Positions 25,984 through 38,045 of a stretch of 64,000 nt of DNA are shown here, in pieces. The position numbers and the translations under genes were made by a program. Positions within the stretch are counted from its first letter, which is position 1, and each line of letters starts with the position of its first letter. Source of the DNA: Sphagnum compactum (taxonomy: Eukaryota; Bryophyta; Sphagnopsida; Sphagnales); the NCBI GenBank assembly GCA_965153455.1, contig OZ234493.1:14622213-14686212 (forward strand), given 5' to 3'. Below the pieces are notes generated by a model. It saw nothing but the letters and a program-made list of their open reading frames with translations, ran no database searches and had not been told where the DNA came from.

Positions 25984-26248
25984 TGGTAGTTAACATTAAC
26001 AAATGAAATTGGACAAAAAAAGTTTGCAAACATCCAAACAATTGAAATTGGAAAAATAGTAAGTTAATGAAAAAAAACCTAATTTTGTGCCAAAAACATG
26101 ATGAGGGTGTTGAAAATGTGATAGTCTTCCTTGAATGCAACTTGTAATGTTCAAGCTCTACGATAAAAGGTTTTCAAAAAAAGAAAAATTGAACAAAATT
26201 TGTCATTCAAAATGTAACATCTCATAGAAGTTTGGTGCTTGTAGACAT

Positions 26249-26475
26249 GTGTGATTAATGAACAAACCAACAATTAAAAAAAAAAACAATAAAACAAAAA
26301 GAAAGTGTAAGAATCAAGTGGTTGTTGTGTGTGAATAATGAACAAGCCAACATCTAGAAAAAGTAACAAAAAAAGTGCAAGAACCTTGTGATTGTCATGT
26401 GTGAGTACTAAATAAGCTAACAATTAGAAAACAATATCATAAAAAAAAATGAAGTGTAAGAACTTAGTCATGCTT
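26249..26475 (+). repeat. ~75-bp tandem repeat, three copies
   Basis: Copies begin with 'tgtgtga.ta.t.aa.aa(a/g)c.aaca' near 26249, 26328 and 26398, each followed by an A-rich stretch and 'gtgtaagaa' or 'gtgcaagaa'. It lies just upstream (in transposase orientation) of the hAT relic and might be a subterminal array of that element. Confidence 0.65.
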
Positions 26476-27830
26476 GTCGAATGTTGCAAATTCCAGAGAG
26501 ACCTCAATGTTTTGAAGCCAACACACTTTAAAGCTCCTTACTAGCAACCTACAAGCTACCATGAATGTTAATGTTACCATTGCTTCTCTCATTGATGATT
26601 ACTTCACAAAACAACTAAAAAAATAACTCACATAACTAAAGACATCATTCACAAGAAAATGTGACAACAAGAGACACAACCAACAAACAAAGAATGGACA
26701 ATGAGAGAAAATTGTGAACTTTTCTATTCACCCTTAAACCCTTTTTGAGTAAAAGTCATATGTGAATTTCTTTCAACCTTGACGAGTGGATGCAGATGCA
26801 CTGCAATATCATTGCCATGAACAAATAATAATGCGATATGATTATCATAATGGAAGACATCCACCAATTGTGGGTAGGGACGATTAATGAAAATACAACA
26901 AACTCCAGATATGTCTTCATGATGCATATCTAACTAATATGCATGTTGATAACTGGCACAACACTATTTATAACCTTATAACTATGGTTGTTTCTTTGAA
27001 TTTTGTGATATTGAAAATCTAGCGAATTTCTTGCAAAAAATTAGCATAATTAGTTGAATTACGAATTGAAAATATTTTTCCAAAATTTTCCAAAATTTTT
27101 AAATGGAAAAAAAATTCAGAAAAAATCCTCTAGTTATCAGTTATAACGCATAACTTATAAGTAAAGAAAAAAAATTGGATAATATAATTCTCTGGAGTAT
27201 TAATTACAAACGGATTTTCTCGGCAGAGACGCATGCAGGCGGGAAGGAACCCACAATTTGGATTCGGGTTCGATCGTTTTAACACTCATCACTTCTTGTG
27301 AAGTTGCATGCTTGTGAGCCATGGATCATAGCTCAACAATTAGTTAAGCTTTAGTTCCGTAATTTTCCTTAGTACTAATGATTTGAATGCTTATAAGCCT
27401 CCAAGTAGTGATTATTAATAGTTGAATCAGCTTTTGTGATATTTCTAGGCATATAGTACTTCTTTATTTCAGTTAATGTAGCGCTTAATCAGTTAAGCAC
27501 CTAGTAAACCTTTTAAAATACATTATCCCTTTAATGTTGTAGAGAATGGAAAGGGGATGTAAAATTAGATGTGATTTATTGATATATAGGGAATACAAGC
27601 CCATAATTAACAATAGCATTTCGCCATGACAAGGTTAAGTTAGTCTATAGAAGAATCTTCAAGCACTAATGATGTACTTGTAAGATTTTTAGGATGTAGT
27701 CTTAATACATCTTTATTTAGTTTCACTTCTATCAAATTTTTAAATAGAATCAAATCAAACTTAAGTATTAACATTTCCGCCTGAGTAGCCTCAGGTGAAT
27801 TACAACTTTATAACCGACTTAAAGGATAGT
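26476..27830. other. Intergenic, no gene seen
   Basis: AT-rich apart from a short GC-richer patch near 27220-27320. No recognised gene, RNA or repeat. Confidence 0.45.
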
Positions 27831-28244
27831 TCACAATTGCAAAAAATCTAGAATGTGACGAATGGAGCGAGCGAGGTACTCGGCTCGGTGCTCCATGGGA
27901 AGGGGGTTGATTGGCCCTCGTAGCCAACGATAATGGCCATCACCTGGAACCCACGTTCGACAATGGAGACGGACATCATCATCTTCGCATTGACACTCTT
28001 CAAACTTTTTTGGCACGGCTCCACGAGCAGGAACGAATTCTAAATAGATTGCTAAAGCATGTGGGTTAGGAGACAATTGACGATCCCATGCCGAACGATC
28101 GACTCGAGTGCGCACCACTCGCCTAGGCGGTTCTTCTTCGCGCGGCCGTTGAGAAACAATCACGTCGAGCGGTGCTTCTTCAAGCTCTTCCTGTTCTATT
28201 GGTGCAACTGGAGGATTCGAAGGCATAACGACATCATCCGCCAT
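27831..28244 (-). CDS. Orphan ORF of 137 residues, function unknown
   Basis: ATG at 28244 to stop at 27831. The frame is markedly more GC-rich than its surroundings and has protein-like composition: an acidic/proline-rich N-terminal half (EQEELEEAP), an Arg-rich middle (PPRRVVRTRVDRSAWDRQL), and a C-terminal half with CQCEDDD, WVPGDGHYRWLRG and RAEYLARSIRHILDFL. I do not recognise the family. It may be a small ORF of a transposable element, a captured gene fragment, or one exon of a larger gene. Tandemly duplicated repeat DNA lies about 0.9 kb away at 29110-29511, which favours the mobile-element reading. Confidence 0.4.
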   Translation of the reverse strand: MADDVVMPSNPPVAPIEQEELEEAPLDVIVSQRPREEEPPRRVVRTRVDRSAWDRQLSPNPHALAIYLEFVPARGAVPKKFEECQCEDDDVRLHCRTWVPGDGHYRWLRGPINPLPMEHRAEYLARSIRHILDFLQL

Positions 28245-29109
28245 GACTAGTTCTCACATGCATCAACAAAAACCAAGAAGGTAGTACAAACAATGTGGTA
28301 CTTGCGTTAAGAAGGGGTCGAAGCCTTTTTATTTACCAAATTAGGGTAGGCGTAAGGTGTGGGAGTGACGGCGGAACCTCATGAAAACTCGAACATCCTA
28401 GATCTAATGGATTCATCAAACCTTAATTTCGACGGCGGATCTAGAAGTATGTGGGGGGTTTTTTGTGGTGCAAATTTTACTTCCAATTTACTATGTACTA
28501 CATAGTTAACTAGTGCATGGTAAAATAAATAGGTAGGGGATATCAAAAGAGTAAATGGTACATGGAAATGTTAGTTCAACCAATGAATTAGTTATGTAAG
28601 AATTCAAGGACGTTACTTGTTACTACCGATAAACTATCCTAGTAGTTAGTTACTTGAAGTAATTAGGATGAAGAAGTAAGATGTGAAGGTCAACGACGGA
28701 AAGAATAAGGATGAAGCTCAAGAGACCTCATCAAGATATCCAAGATAAAGGAAGGGATGAATCCTCCAATCCCATTAGTCATGAGGATTGTCATCCTATT
28801 TGATTGAAGGATGGAATATTTCTTGTGTCTCATTGGGCCCAAGAATTTTCATCCTAAACTCAATTGGATGGTAATTTATTCTCAATTCTCATTGGCTCTA
28901 GAAGGATGAGGAGGCCATTGATTGGAGCAAAGGATTTCAAAGCTTTCATTGGACAAGGGGAACAAGCTCAAGGAAGGTCATGGAGGCTTACCAAGGGAGA
29001 GGGTATTGTGTGTATGTGAGAAAAAAGAAAGAGGAGGAGGTGTGAGGAAGAATTTTTAGTTTTTATGTGTGGAGAGGTGTTCATGGAAAAGGTGTGTGCA
29101 AGAATCAAA
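28245..29109. other. Intergenic, no gene seen
   Basis: AT-rich to mixed DNA. The part before 29110 is purine-rich and leads into the tandem duplication. It could belong to the same mobile element as the orphan ORF, but no element ends were seen. Confidence 0.4.
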
Positions 29110-29511
29110 CATGGAAGGAAGTTGTGTGTAACAAATACTTGTAGCAAAGCCTCTGGATTTTTGGTTCAATTAATTGTTCCTCCCAAATGCACCGTTGGAT
29201 TTGTGTCAAAATGAAATCAGTTTTAGTTTGGAAGGTGTAGAAGGTTGTCCCCAATTTTCAGCATCATCGGGTTTGCTGTCAGGGAGTTACACTGGTTGGA
29301 AGTAAGGGGTGTTGTAGTGGAGTTCATGGAAGGATTTCTATGACAAGGCCTCTGAATTTTTATTTCAATTAATTGTTCCTCCCAAATCCACCGTTGGATT
29401 CGTGTCAAATTTAAATCCGTCTTAGTTTGAGAGGTGTAAAAGGTTCTCCTCAAAATTCAGCATCATCGGAATTGCTGTAAGGGAGCTACACTTGTTGGAA
29501 GTAGAGGGGGT
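29110..29511 (+). repeat. ~200-bp tandem duplication
   Basis: Copy 1 29110-29324 and copy 2 29325-29511 share 'catggaagga', 'attaattgttcctcccaaat', 'ccaccgttggatt', 'gtgtcaaa', 'ttagtttg', 'cagcatcatcgg', 'gctgt' and 'gttggaagta'. Similarity extends over nearly the whole unit. It resembles a duplicated part of an LTR or other non-coding element segment; no gene is involved. Confidence 0.8.
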
Positions 29512-30016
29512 TGAATTGTCTGTTTTTTCCTTCAATCGAAGCAAAGTGGTTTCTAGTTCAAAGCTTAACTCTTGATCTAAAAATAAAAACTTATGAGATT
29601 TTGTAACTCGGCTCCTTTTATATTAGCTTTCCAAAAATTCAATGCATGTTAGATTAGGAGGTTATATGTAGATGTTATAACAAATGGAACGGAAGGGTTC
29701 CAACCATCAAGCGTGACATTGGATTGAACATCAACATACGGCTCCTTCATATTCCATCATGGTGAGTTATGATTATCTCAAAATGTCTTTGTATCTTCAA
29801 ATTGGACACAACGCATTAGATACTTATTGAATTTCATTACTTACCTTGAACCGCCTTACTTGTTAGAACTACAACTACATAGTAATTCCACTTCCAACCG
29901 ATTTTTTTTTTGTGAATGCATATCTTAATGGTGAAGGTGTGCAAGAATTCCTCACAATGCTCATCATCTTTCATTCATTCAGCTTCTTCTTGTGAGAAGG
30001 ATCGATAAGAGAAGAA

Positions 30017-30394
30017 ATGACTTCGTGCTGTTGTTATAGCAATAGCAATGCTGCCATCTTTTCCTCTTCGTATTCGTCGATAGAATCCTCCTTCACTCAC
30101 AATGACGCACCAATTCTGTCTCCAACCCGTGTTTCCTTCTCGTCGTCATCATCGTTGTTGCACTGTAGTAGATTAGGATCTGTTGTTGTTTCTGGAAAAT
30201 CGAAGTTTCAGGATAGAGTGAAGAACGCAGGATTTACAAAATCTAGTGCTGCGCAGAGCTCACAAACACATTATAACTCTTCTTCCTCTCCTACCCATCT
30301 CTTTTTCTTCTCAGCATCATCATTTCCGCACTCTAGATTAAGGTTTAAGGTTTATGGAGCATTAGGATTTATAAATAATGCACTAGTCACCTAA
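30017..30394 (+). CDS. Orphan plastid-transit-peptide-like ORF
   Basis: ATG at 30017 begins a 125-residue frame ending at TAA 30392-30394. It is very rich in serine (MTSCCCYSNSNAAIFSSSYS and several SSS runs), poor in acidic residues, and ends with SRLRFKVYGALG followed by a few residues. This is the composition of a chloroplast transit peptide plus cleavage region, but no mature protein follows; the DNA beyond is AT-rich filler. It may be the first exon of a gene with a donor near AAG|GTTTAT (about 30348), an exon captured by a mobile element, or a truncated gene. Confidence 0.35.
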   Translation: MTSCCCYSNSNAAIFSSSYSSIESSFTHNDAPILSPTRVSFSSSSSLLHCSRLGSVVVSGKSKFQDRVKNAGFTKSSAAQSSQTHYNSSSSPTHLFFFSASSFPHSRLRFKVYGALGFINNALVT

Positions 30395-33300
30395 TAAACT
30401 TTTCAAAACACGTACATGGATAACTAGTTTTAAGAGTTTTTTTGAGAACTTTTTATTTATTATTTATTATTATTTTTTAGACTAAATTATCACTAGACTT
30501 TTATTAACAAATACATGTTGAAAAAAATTAAGAATTGAAAAAAAAATTAAAAAAAAATTCATATAAGATCACTTGTTTGTTAATATTGATCCATATTTCA
30601 CACATGTCACACATTGTATTCTTTGTAATGCTCACTGTTAATATGAGTTGGAAAATCAAAACCATTTAAGGTTTGTAATCGAGTTGAATCATTACAAAAC
30701 CTCAATAACAACAAATGGCCCTAACCATAATGCATAATATTAAAAAAATTAATTTAACTTCATATTTATGAACAAGGGTTTAGTCCTTGTATTTTTTATT
30801 GAACGAAGCCCTACACCTACAATGTTGCATAATTTTAAAATGTTAATAACTTCATTGCTTAACATCATCAAACCTTTCAATGGTTCCAATATGTTTTTTT
30901 AAAAATATTGATTCATTCAACCTTGCGTGATTAGTAATACAAAAAGAATTTTTTAAAATTTTGATAAGTAAAATGACATCAATGTTATAAATCATGTGTG
31001 ATAACATAATAGGTGATCGTATAGGTTGATAAACTATTATTAGATTTGAAATCATATATATTTTTTATGTACATTTATTAAGGTTTAATTTAGATTCACA
31101 CGTTGAATTTGACTTTTTGTTTAAAGGTTGTAAAGTGTGATTTCCCATGATTGATTTGGAATAAGCTTGCCCTGGTATTATTTGTTTCATTTTTAAAACG
31201 TTTACCCTCATCATTTATGAGGGATTGGGATAGGCAAATCGAGTAATGACATTTTTATACAAAAATATGGCTATGGCTTTAACATCATCAATATTGATTA
31301 CCTTGGCCTTTGATCATTCTCTTTCTAAAAAACATATTATAATTAAAAAAAAAATCTCAATAAAAAAATTATATGAAATGCCCAATTTGATTTGCACAAA
31401 TTATATCTCACATCGTTTATATGTTTAACATTTAATGAAATAATTATTGAACTAACGTAAATGTGTTTCAATTTGATCGACATTTATTCATCATAATCAT
31501 AATTATTTAAAAACAGCAAATTATGCAAGTTTACTTTAACAAATTTATAATTAAAATGTAAATATTGGGATCATATCTTATTATTTTGTGAAATTTCAAA
31601 TCCAAAATTTTCTAATATTTTGAATTGAATATTGGAGGAAATGGATATCCTTTAAATTTGTCAAAATTATGTATTTATAATGACTCTGAAATGAATCTAT
31701 CAAAGTTAATTATTTCATATTTGGGATTGGTTTCAAAATTTGAATATTTTATAAAATATTTTTTTCAAACATAGTATAACTTGATAATAAAATCATATAA
31801 AAGAGAGGCATGCAATGTAAAATAGTAAGCAAATCTTGCAAACAATGACTAAATCTTCCTTTTCTTTTTATTCCTTTCAAAATTTTTGACAAAAATAAAA
31901 AAATGACAATGAATCAATAAATTAAATCAAACATTTTTAATGTGAATAAATTGTGTGTTAATTGACAAACTAATATGGATTTATGGACAATGTAATTTTT
32001 CTCCATGTTTGAATTTTGAACCAAAGTTGGTATTTCAATTTTTAAAAAATAAAATTTTGTACTCAGGAATTGATCATATTAAAATCATAAGAAAAATATA
32101 AATATCCATAAGTAATAAATTTATAAGTTGAACACATGTTTGTTGTTTTGTAATTCAAGTTTCAATACAATTATCATCATTTAAAAAAAGAGTTTAAAAA
32201 AAAATGTTTTAAATCAAGAAATGTTGTTTTAATTTAGTTTAATCATGAAAATGTTGTTTTCATGCACAAGGTTAAAGGATTTTTTAATTTCATTTTTTCA
32301 ACCTTGTTAAGTTCAATCATGAATACATATTTATAAAGTTAGATGTTAAATGTTCAACGTTGCAAAAAACAAATTGCGATATTCATGTATGAAAAAAAGA
32401 TTCGATTTGTGTGTGATTTGACTATATTGTTCAACATCATAACAAATTTTCATGTCTTTGAAATCAATTGAAAGCCCATGGAGAGGAAGAAAAGAAAATA
32501 ACCTTTTCATTTTGTAACAATTGATGGAATTATGTTCTTCAATGCATGATTTCATTTAAAATCTTTTTGTTCTAATCAATCAATTTAATTAACTAATTAT
32601 TATTTTTTTGGAAAATGGATTAATAGTTCACATTCTTTTTCATTTTAAGGTTTTAGTTTTTAATTAGCAAAAACATATGAAGAAAAATCTAAAAAATGTG
32701 AAAGGTGTCATATTTAGTTCAAATCTAACTATATAAATTCACAATGATTTGCCTTTAAGAATGTTTGAAACCATTGAAAATTTCAAACAATGAAAGTGTC
32801 CATAAGATTCAAATATTACATTAAACATTAAACCCCATTCAAATTTTAATTTGATAATTTGACATGATCCAACCTTGGCATGGCCACATCCTTCTAATGG
32901 GAACTATTGGATTTCAAATGGTGAGTTTGAACATTAACCAAATTGAAATTTCTAATTCATTTCAATTCAATACATAAGACGTTTTATGTGTTCATGTGAA
33001 AAAACAAAAGAGTTGATGAAACTGTTCAAAAATTTGCAAATTTAAAAAAATAATTTGAAATTTTATTAATATATGCAAAGTATATAGCCTTTTCTTTCCC
33101 ATCTTCACCACGATAGAAAGACAAATTGAAGTTTCTTTCTTCGCCCTTGGATAATTCGTAAAGCTATTAGGAATGACAAAAGTAATAAATACATATTATA
33201 AATTATGTTATATTCAAGGATGAATCATTTTGACTAGTGTTAATCATTACTCAAGCTTACAACAAATGAATTGAATAAGAAAAGTTTTAAGAAAAAAAAG

Positions 33301-33479
33301 AATGTAAGAAAATGATATAAGGAGAAAAATATCCCCAAGAAAGTAATTAAATTAGAAGAAATGCATGAAAAAATATCATTAAAAAAAAATCAAAATACCA
33401 ATCAACCTCGAGTTTCAGATTCTTCAATGTAAAAACTGAGAATTGCAATTCACAAATCATCTTGACAAGAATAAGGATG
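30395..33479. other. AT-rich intergenic filler, no gene seen
   Basis: Roughly 3 kb of very AT-rich DNA with numerous homopolymer runs. Frames are short and lack any recognisable motif on both strands. Confidence 0.6.
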
Positions 33480-34791
33480 GGTACGTATCATAGTTGCATA
33501 AGACACTTGTAGTTGCATAAGACAAGTTGCAATAGATAGTGTTTTTCTAGTTAGTTATAGTTTGGTTATAGGATTGAGGAAGAGAGTTAGGGTTAAGCCA
33601 TGGGTCTATAGTCTATACCAATATAGAAAGAGGGCGAAGTTTTTGAGAGAGAGATACAAGAGAGAGACAAGGAACTTACTCGCAGTTTTTTGAAATAGGT
33701 GCCATTGCAAATTCAATCGAAAAGTTCAAGCAGGATAGCCATGTTGACACTGTCTTTCTTTTGGGTGGCTATAGCAAACCTCAAGAAACAACACACCCAT
33801 CTGGATCACAACACGTCATTAGACTTCATCAGCTATTAATGCAACACATTTGAGAAGGTAATTTCCCAATAGGGTGGTGGGCAATCAATGAACAAATAGG
33901 TAGTCAACTGTAAGAACATTGGCAATGTGTTTCATTCTATTTCAGAGACTAGAAAAATAGTTGATTTCCTGAGAGTTTCAGGCCCATAAATCTCATAAAA
34001 CCTCTTCATGAAAAGTGTCATAGTATTATTACCTCCAAACTCCTACCATGCATGCCCAAAAAAAAGGATACATTTCAAATCACCATTGAGAAGCCAATTA
34101 CTGGTTAGGTTATGGGTACTCTAATCTAGCCTGAACCACCACACTTTGAGCAAAGTTCTTGCCAGGATGCAGTGTGTCAGGAGGCCTTTTACCTTCTACT
34201 TGATAGCAGCTTTCCATCACAGGGACCCTTTCAAGCAAAATGGAAGTCTTTGAATAAAATCCACAGGTAATGCTAAGTTCGCCCAAAAGCCACAGCAGTT
34301 CCTGGAAACCTCTTCCCACCACAGTTTCCAAACTTGTTCCTGCTGTTGTACAACTCCATGATGAATCCCACATTGATAGGCCCCAAAAAAGCACCAGCCA
34401 AAATTGTATCACCAACCAACATTCTTCAAGCACTTACAAACAAATTCAATTACAGCTAGCTAGCTACATTTTCTCTACCAATCTGTCTGTTTCCAGCATT
34501 TCCTCGAGTAATGCTGATGAATGCAAAAAGAGCCCAGGGGAAATTGCTGCAGTGTGATCATCCAACACAGTGAAAATTTGTTGTGCAAAGATTGAAGACT
34601 TATAAGCTCTGATGAACAGGAGCATAAACCCAAGGGTTTTAATGCTTCCAGACATCAAGCACATCAAGCAAAAAATGCAGGCAAATATGCAGAAATCTGC
34701 ACATGTAGACAATTCTACTCAAGAATATGCAAAAAATCCATGCACAAAGATGAGTTGTTGCAGGATTCATCTCCGTCTGTGCTCTTCCAAT
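33480..34791. other. Transcript-like or element-derived region
   Basis: Composition becomes mixed. A direct repeat of 'agttgcataagaca' lies at about 33494-33530, followed by a purine-rich 'gagagagagatacaagagag' tract near 33640. The minus strand at 34433-34110 has an open frame with protein-like text (TLHPGKNFAQSVVVQA) but no recognised family. This could be an LTR fragment or a non-coding transcript. Confidence 0.3.
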
Positions 34792-34889
34792 TGTGCAGAA
34801 GCATGATCCACCAAAAGGGTGCAAAAGGATGGATCTGACACCTCTAGAACACACAAACAAACAGCAGCAGAAAATCAGAATAGCCTCAG
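34792..34889 (+). repeat. Segment related to GARS exon 2 (upstream copy)
   Basis: About 100 bp that aligns with 36606-36700 inside the GARS N-terminal extension. Read in the same (non-GARS) frame both give a similar peptide: CKRMDLTPLEHTNKQQQKIR here and CKRIDCDTPLHTHKKQQQQI there. Beyond the segment similarity fades. It may be a partial duplication or two insertions of one short repeat. Confidence 0.55.
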
Positions 34890-36135
34890 CAAGCTTACCA
34901 GTTTTTTCTTCCAGGGTTTGGTTGATCAGAGGGGTGGGAGTGGGGGGGGCAATAGGGCTGCTGCTGCTGCTGAGGATTTTTCCAGAATGGAGAGTTGTTG
35001 CAAAAGGTAAGGTTTATTCATTCAGGGTTTATGAAGAAGACCTAAACGAAATCTGTTAGAAAGCAAGCTCTGTCTGCTTCAGGTCTGAGATTTTTTGTTG
35101 CCTTTCTTCCTCACCTCAGATGATTGCAGACCTGTTTGAATGCTGCTTTCTAGATTTTGTGCCTCGCTGCAAGAACAACAATGTTGTAGAAGCTAAGAAC
35201 AAGAGTTGCAGCATGATATGCAACAAGAGGAGGTTTCTGGGCTCCTTTCAATGCTCCCTCCTGCTCTCAGAAAACCAAAACCCTAGCTCCTCAAGCTTCA
35301 TGGGTGCAGCAGCAGCATTCGATGGATGGAGTCCCCACCCAATTCCCAATTCCTCCCCAAAAATTGTTTGATCAAGCCAAAGTTGCAGCCTCGATCGATC
35401 CGATGAAACCCAACAATCCAGAGCCCCGGATTCTCGGAAACAAATCCCACCATCAAAGGTAGAGAATCTAGGAGGTACAAAAAAAAAAAAGTGGGTGTAT
35501 GAGGGAGCGAGTACAGACGAGGGATTTTCGCAGCCACCCACCCACCTACCTGTCTTGTGTTATCTATCCATTCGCGGGCGTGGAAAATTCGCGACACCTA
35601 GACGTCATCAGCGAGCTTTCCTCCTGAAGCTCACGAAGTTTATGTAACTTGCAAACCCATCAAGCCCTGGACGATGATCAAAGACCTAAAGCAAAACAAT
35701 CAGTAGTAGTTTCTGGCAAAGGATGTTGAAGAAACTGCTCCTGTCTGGGGGACTGGTTTTAGGGTTTGAGGACGTCTAAAACCCTAAACCCATTCTCTGG
35801 TTTTTTGTTTTTTTGGGGGTGGTTGTTGTAGAGACAGATTTCTCTGTTTTTTGTTTCAGAGACGTACATTTTTTGTTGCAGAAATTTTGATTGCAAAGAG
35901 AGAGAGAGAATGTGTGTGTTGTGTGGGAATTGCATTTTGGAAGTTGGGTTTTGTCAGATTTCTTCAGAAAGGTTTGCAGAAGAGAAAGTAGGAGGAGTTG
36001 TAGAACAAAATTGCAGTTGCAGAAAGAAATTTTCTTCAGAGTTGCCGAAGAGAATTGAGAAGAAGGAAAGAAGAAGAAGAAAGAGAGGAGGATAGGGGAT
36101 TGTTCCTTGAGAAAGCTTGGAGCAGGTAGTTGGGA
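34890..36135 (+). promoter_or_regulatory. Promoter and 5' UTR region of the GARS gene
   Basis: Contains (CTG)5 near 34961-34976, a telo-box cluster (aaaccctaaaccc near 35778), a GA tract (agagagagagaga near 35899-35910) and purine-rich sequence running up to the start codon. These are typical of plant promoter/leader DNA. No frame continues into the GARS coding sequence. The transcription start is not resolvable. Confidence 0.4.
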
Positions 36136-38045
36136 ATGGCCACACTGGCTGTTCCTGCTGCTGCTGCTCCTCCTCCACTTGTGGCAGCATCATCATTGAG
36201 GAGCAGCAAGCAGGATGGTAGTGGAAGGGTGAGCTCTGTGATGGCGGTGCTCCCAGCTGCTGCCAGCAACTCCAATTTGTCTCTTGCTTCTGCCCTCCCC
36301 TATGGAAGAGGCATCCATCAGCACAGACAGCCTCTTGTTCACATCTCTCCGATGCCAAGGTTCTTCACCGTTGACCCTTGATGATTTTCTTTGTTGTTGG
36401 GTCTTTTTTGCTTGGTCTTTTGGTTGCAATTTTTTTTCCTCATAGTTGATTGATTGTCTTCTTCATCTGTTTTTGCAGATGGTTGCAAGTGAGAGGATCC
36501 CGACTGCAGGAGAAGCCACAACAAAACAGTAGAAATTCACAAGTGCAGGAGATTCAATGTCAGTCATCAAGAGCACAGCAGCATCCACATTGTTGGGACG
36601 CAGGGTTTGCAGATTCCTCCTCGAGCTTGCAAACGAATAGATTGCGACACGCCGCTGCACACGCACAAGAAGCAGCAGCAGCAAATCAGGATTCACAGTT
36701 TGTCGCAGAACTGGATGGTGGGGAACCTGCACAAGAAGGGGTGGTGGTGTTGGTCATCGGAGGAGGTGGAAGAGAGCACGCGCTTTGTTACGGTTTACAA
36801 AGATCAGCCTCCTGTGATGGGGTCTTCTGTGCCCCTGGAAATGCAGGTATTGCAACTTCAGGTGATGCAATTTGCATCACCGATCTTGATGTTGCAGACA
36901 GCAATGCTGTTGTCTTCTTTTGCAAGCAGCGAGGTGTGGGACTGGTGGTGGTAGGTCCTGAAGCTCCCTTGGTTGCTGGGCTTGTCGATGATTTAACCAG
37001 TGCAGGCATCCCTGCCTTTGGTCCATCAGCTGCAGCAGCAGCATTAGAAGGCTCAAAGGATTTCATGAAACGCTTGTGTGACAAGTATGACATACCAACT
37101 GCAAAGTATCACTCCTTCACAGAAGCTGAGAATGCGAAGAAGTACATTCAGGAGCAAGGGGTTCCTATTGTAGTGAAAGCTGATGGTCTGGCAGCAGGCA
37201 AAGGAGTCGTTGTTGCACTCACATTAGAAGAGGCATTTGAAGCCGTGGATTCAATGCTGGTGAGGAGTGAATTTGGTTCAGCAGGAGGCATGGTGGTTGT
37301 GGAGGAGTTTTTGGATGGAGAGGAGGTTTCTTTCTTTGCACTAGTTGATGGAGAAAATGCAATTCCTTTAGTTTCTGCTCAGGATCACAAGCGAGTTGGA
37401 GATGGTGATACAGGTCCCAACACAGGAGGAATGGGAGCTTACTCACCTGCACCAGTGTTGAGTCCTGAGCTTGAGAAGCAAGTTATGGAATCCATAATCT
37501 ATCCAACTGTGAAGGGGATGGCAGCAGATGGCTGTCGGTATGTGGGAGTGTTGTATGCAGGGGTGATTATTGAGACGAAGACAGGGTTGCCAAAGCTTTT
37601 AGAATACAATGTTCGTTTTGGAGATCCTGAATGCCAGGTGTTGATGATGAGGTTTCGGTCAGACTTGGTGCAAGTACTGTTGGCAGCTTGCAAGGGAAAG
37701 CTTAAAGGGGTTCAACTGCAATGGGCTGATGATTCTGCCCTGGTGGTGGTGATGGCTAGCATTGGTTATCCTGGAAGCTACTCCAAAGGTTCAAAGATTG
37801 GAAACCTTGATGCTGCAGAGCTTTCAACTCCAGGTGCAAAGATCTTCCATGCTGGCACAGCACTTGACTCAAAAGGAAACATTGTGGCTACAGGAGGACG
37901 TGTGCTGGGAGTAACTGGAATTGGTAGAGATGTTGCTGAAGCTCAGCAGAATGCATATCAAGTCATTGATCAAATTGACTGGCCTGAGGGTTTCAATCGG
38001 CACGATATTGGGTGGCGAGCTGTATCACGCTTGCAAAAGGTCTAA
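36136..38045 (+). CDS. PUR2: Phosphoribosylamine-glycine ligase (GARS), plastid type
   Basis: Joins 5-phosphoribosylamine and glycine with ATP to form GAR, an early step of purine synthesis, which in plants occurs in plastids. Exon 1 36136-36359, intron 36360-36478 (GTTCTT...TTGCAG), exon 2 36479-38045; the split codon AG|A restores one frame of 596 residues. The start (MATLAVPAAAAPPP) begins an Ala/Ser/Pro/Gln-rich presequence. The enzyme starts with VLVIGGGGREHAL at about 167-177. Then come the ATP-grasp segment KADGLAAGKGV (about 308-318), the QDHKR...TGPNTGGMGAYSPAP region (about 376-400) and the GARS signature RFGDPECQ (about 454-461). The C-terminal domain continues to SRLQKV. The presequence of about 160 residues is unusually long and shares a segment with DNA 1.8 kb upstream. 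The donor is not a strong consensus, so a further intron or a shorter start is possible. A monofunctional GARS (not the animal GARS-AIRS-GART fusion) is expected in plants. Confidence 0.93.

Noticed and set aside
35248-35597. Minus-strand frames upstream of GARS
   Set aside because: Low-complexity promoter/leader DNA; no recognisable domain and two overlapping frames of similar length, as expected by chance in GC-richer DNA.
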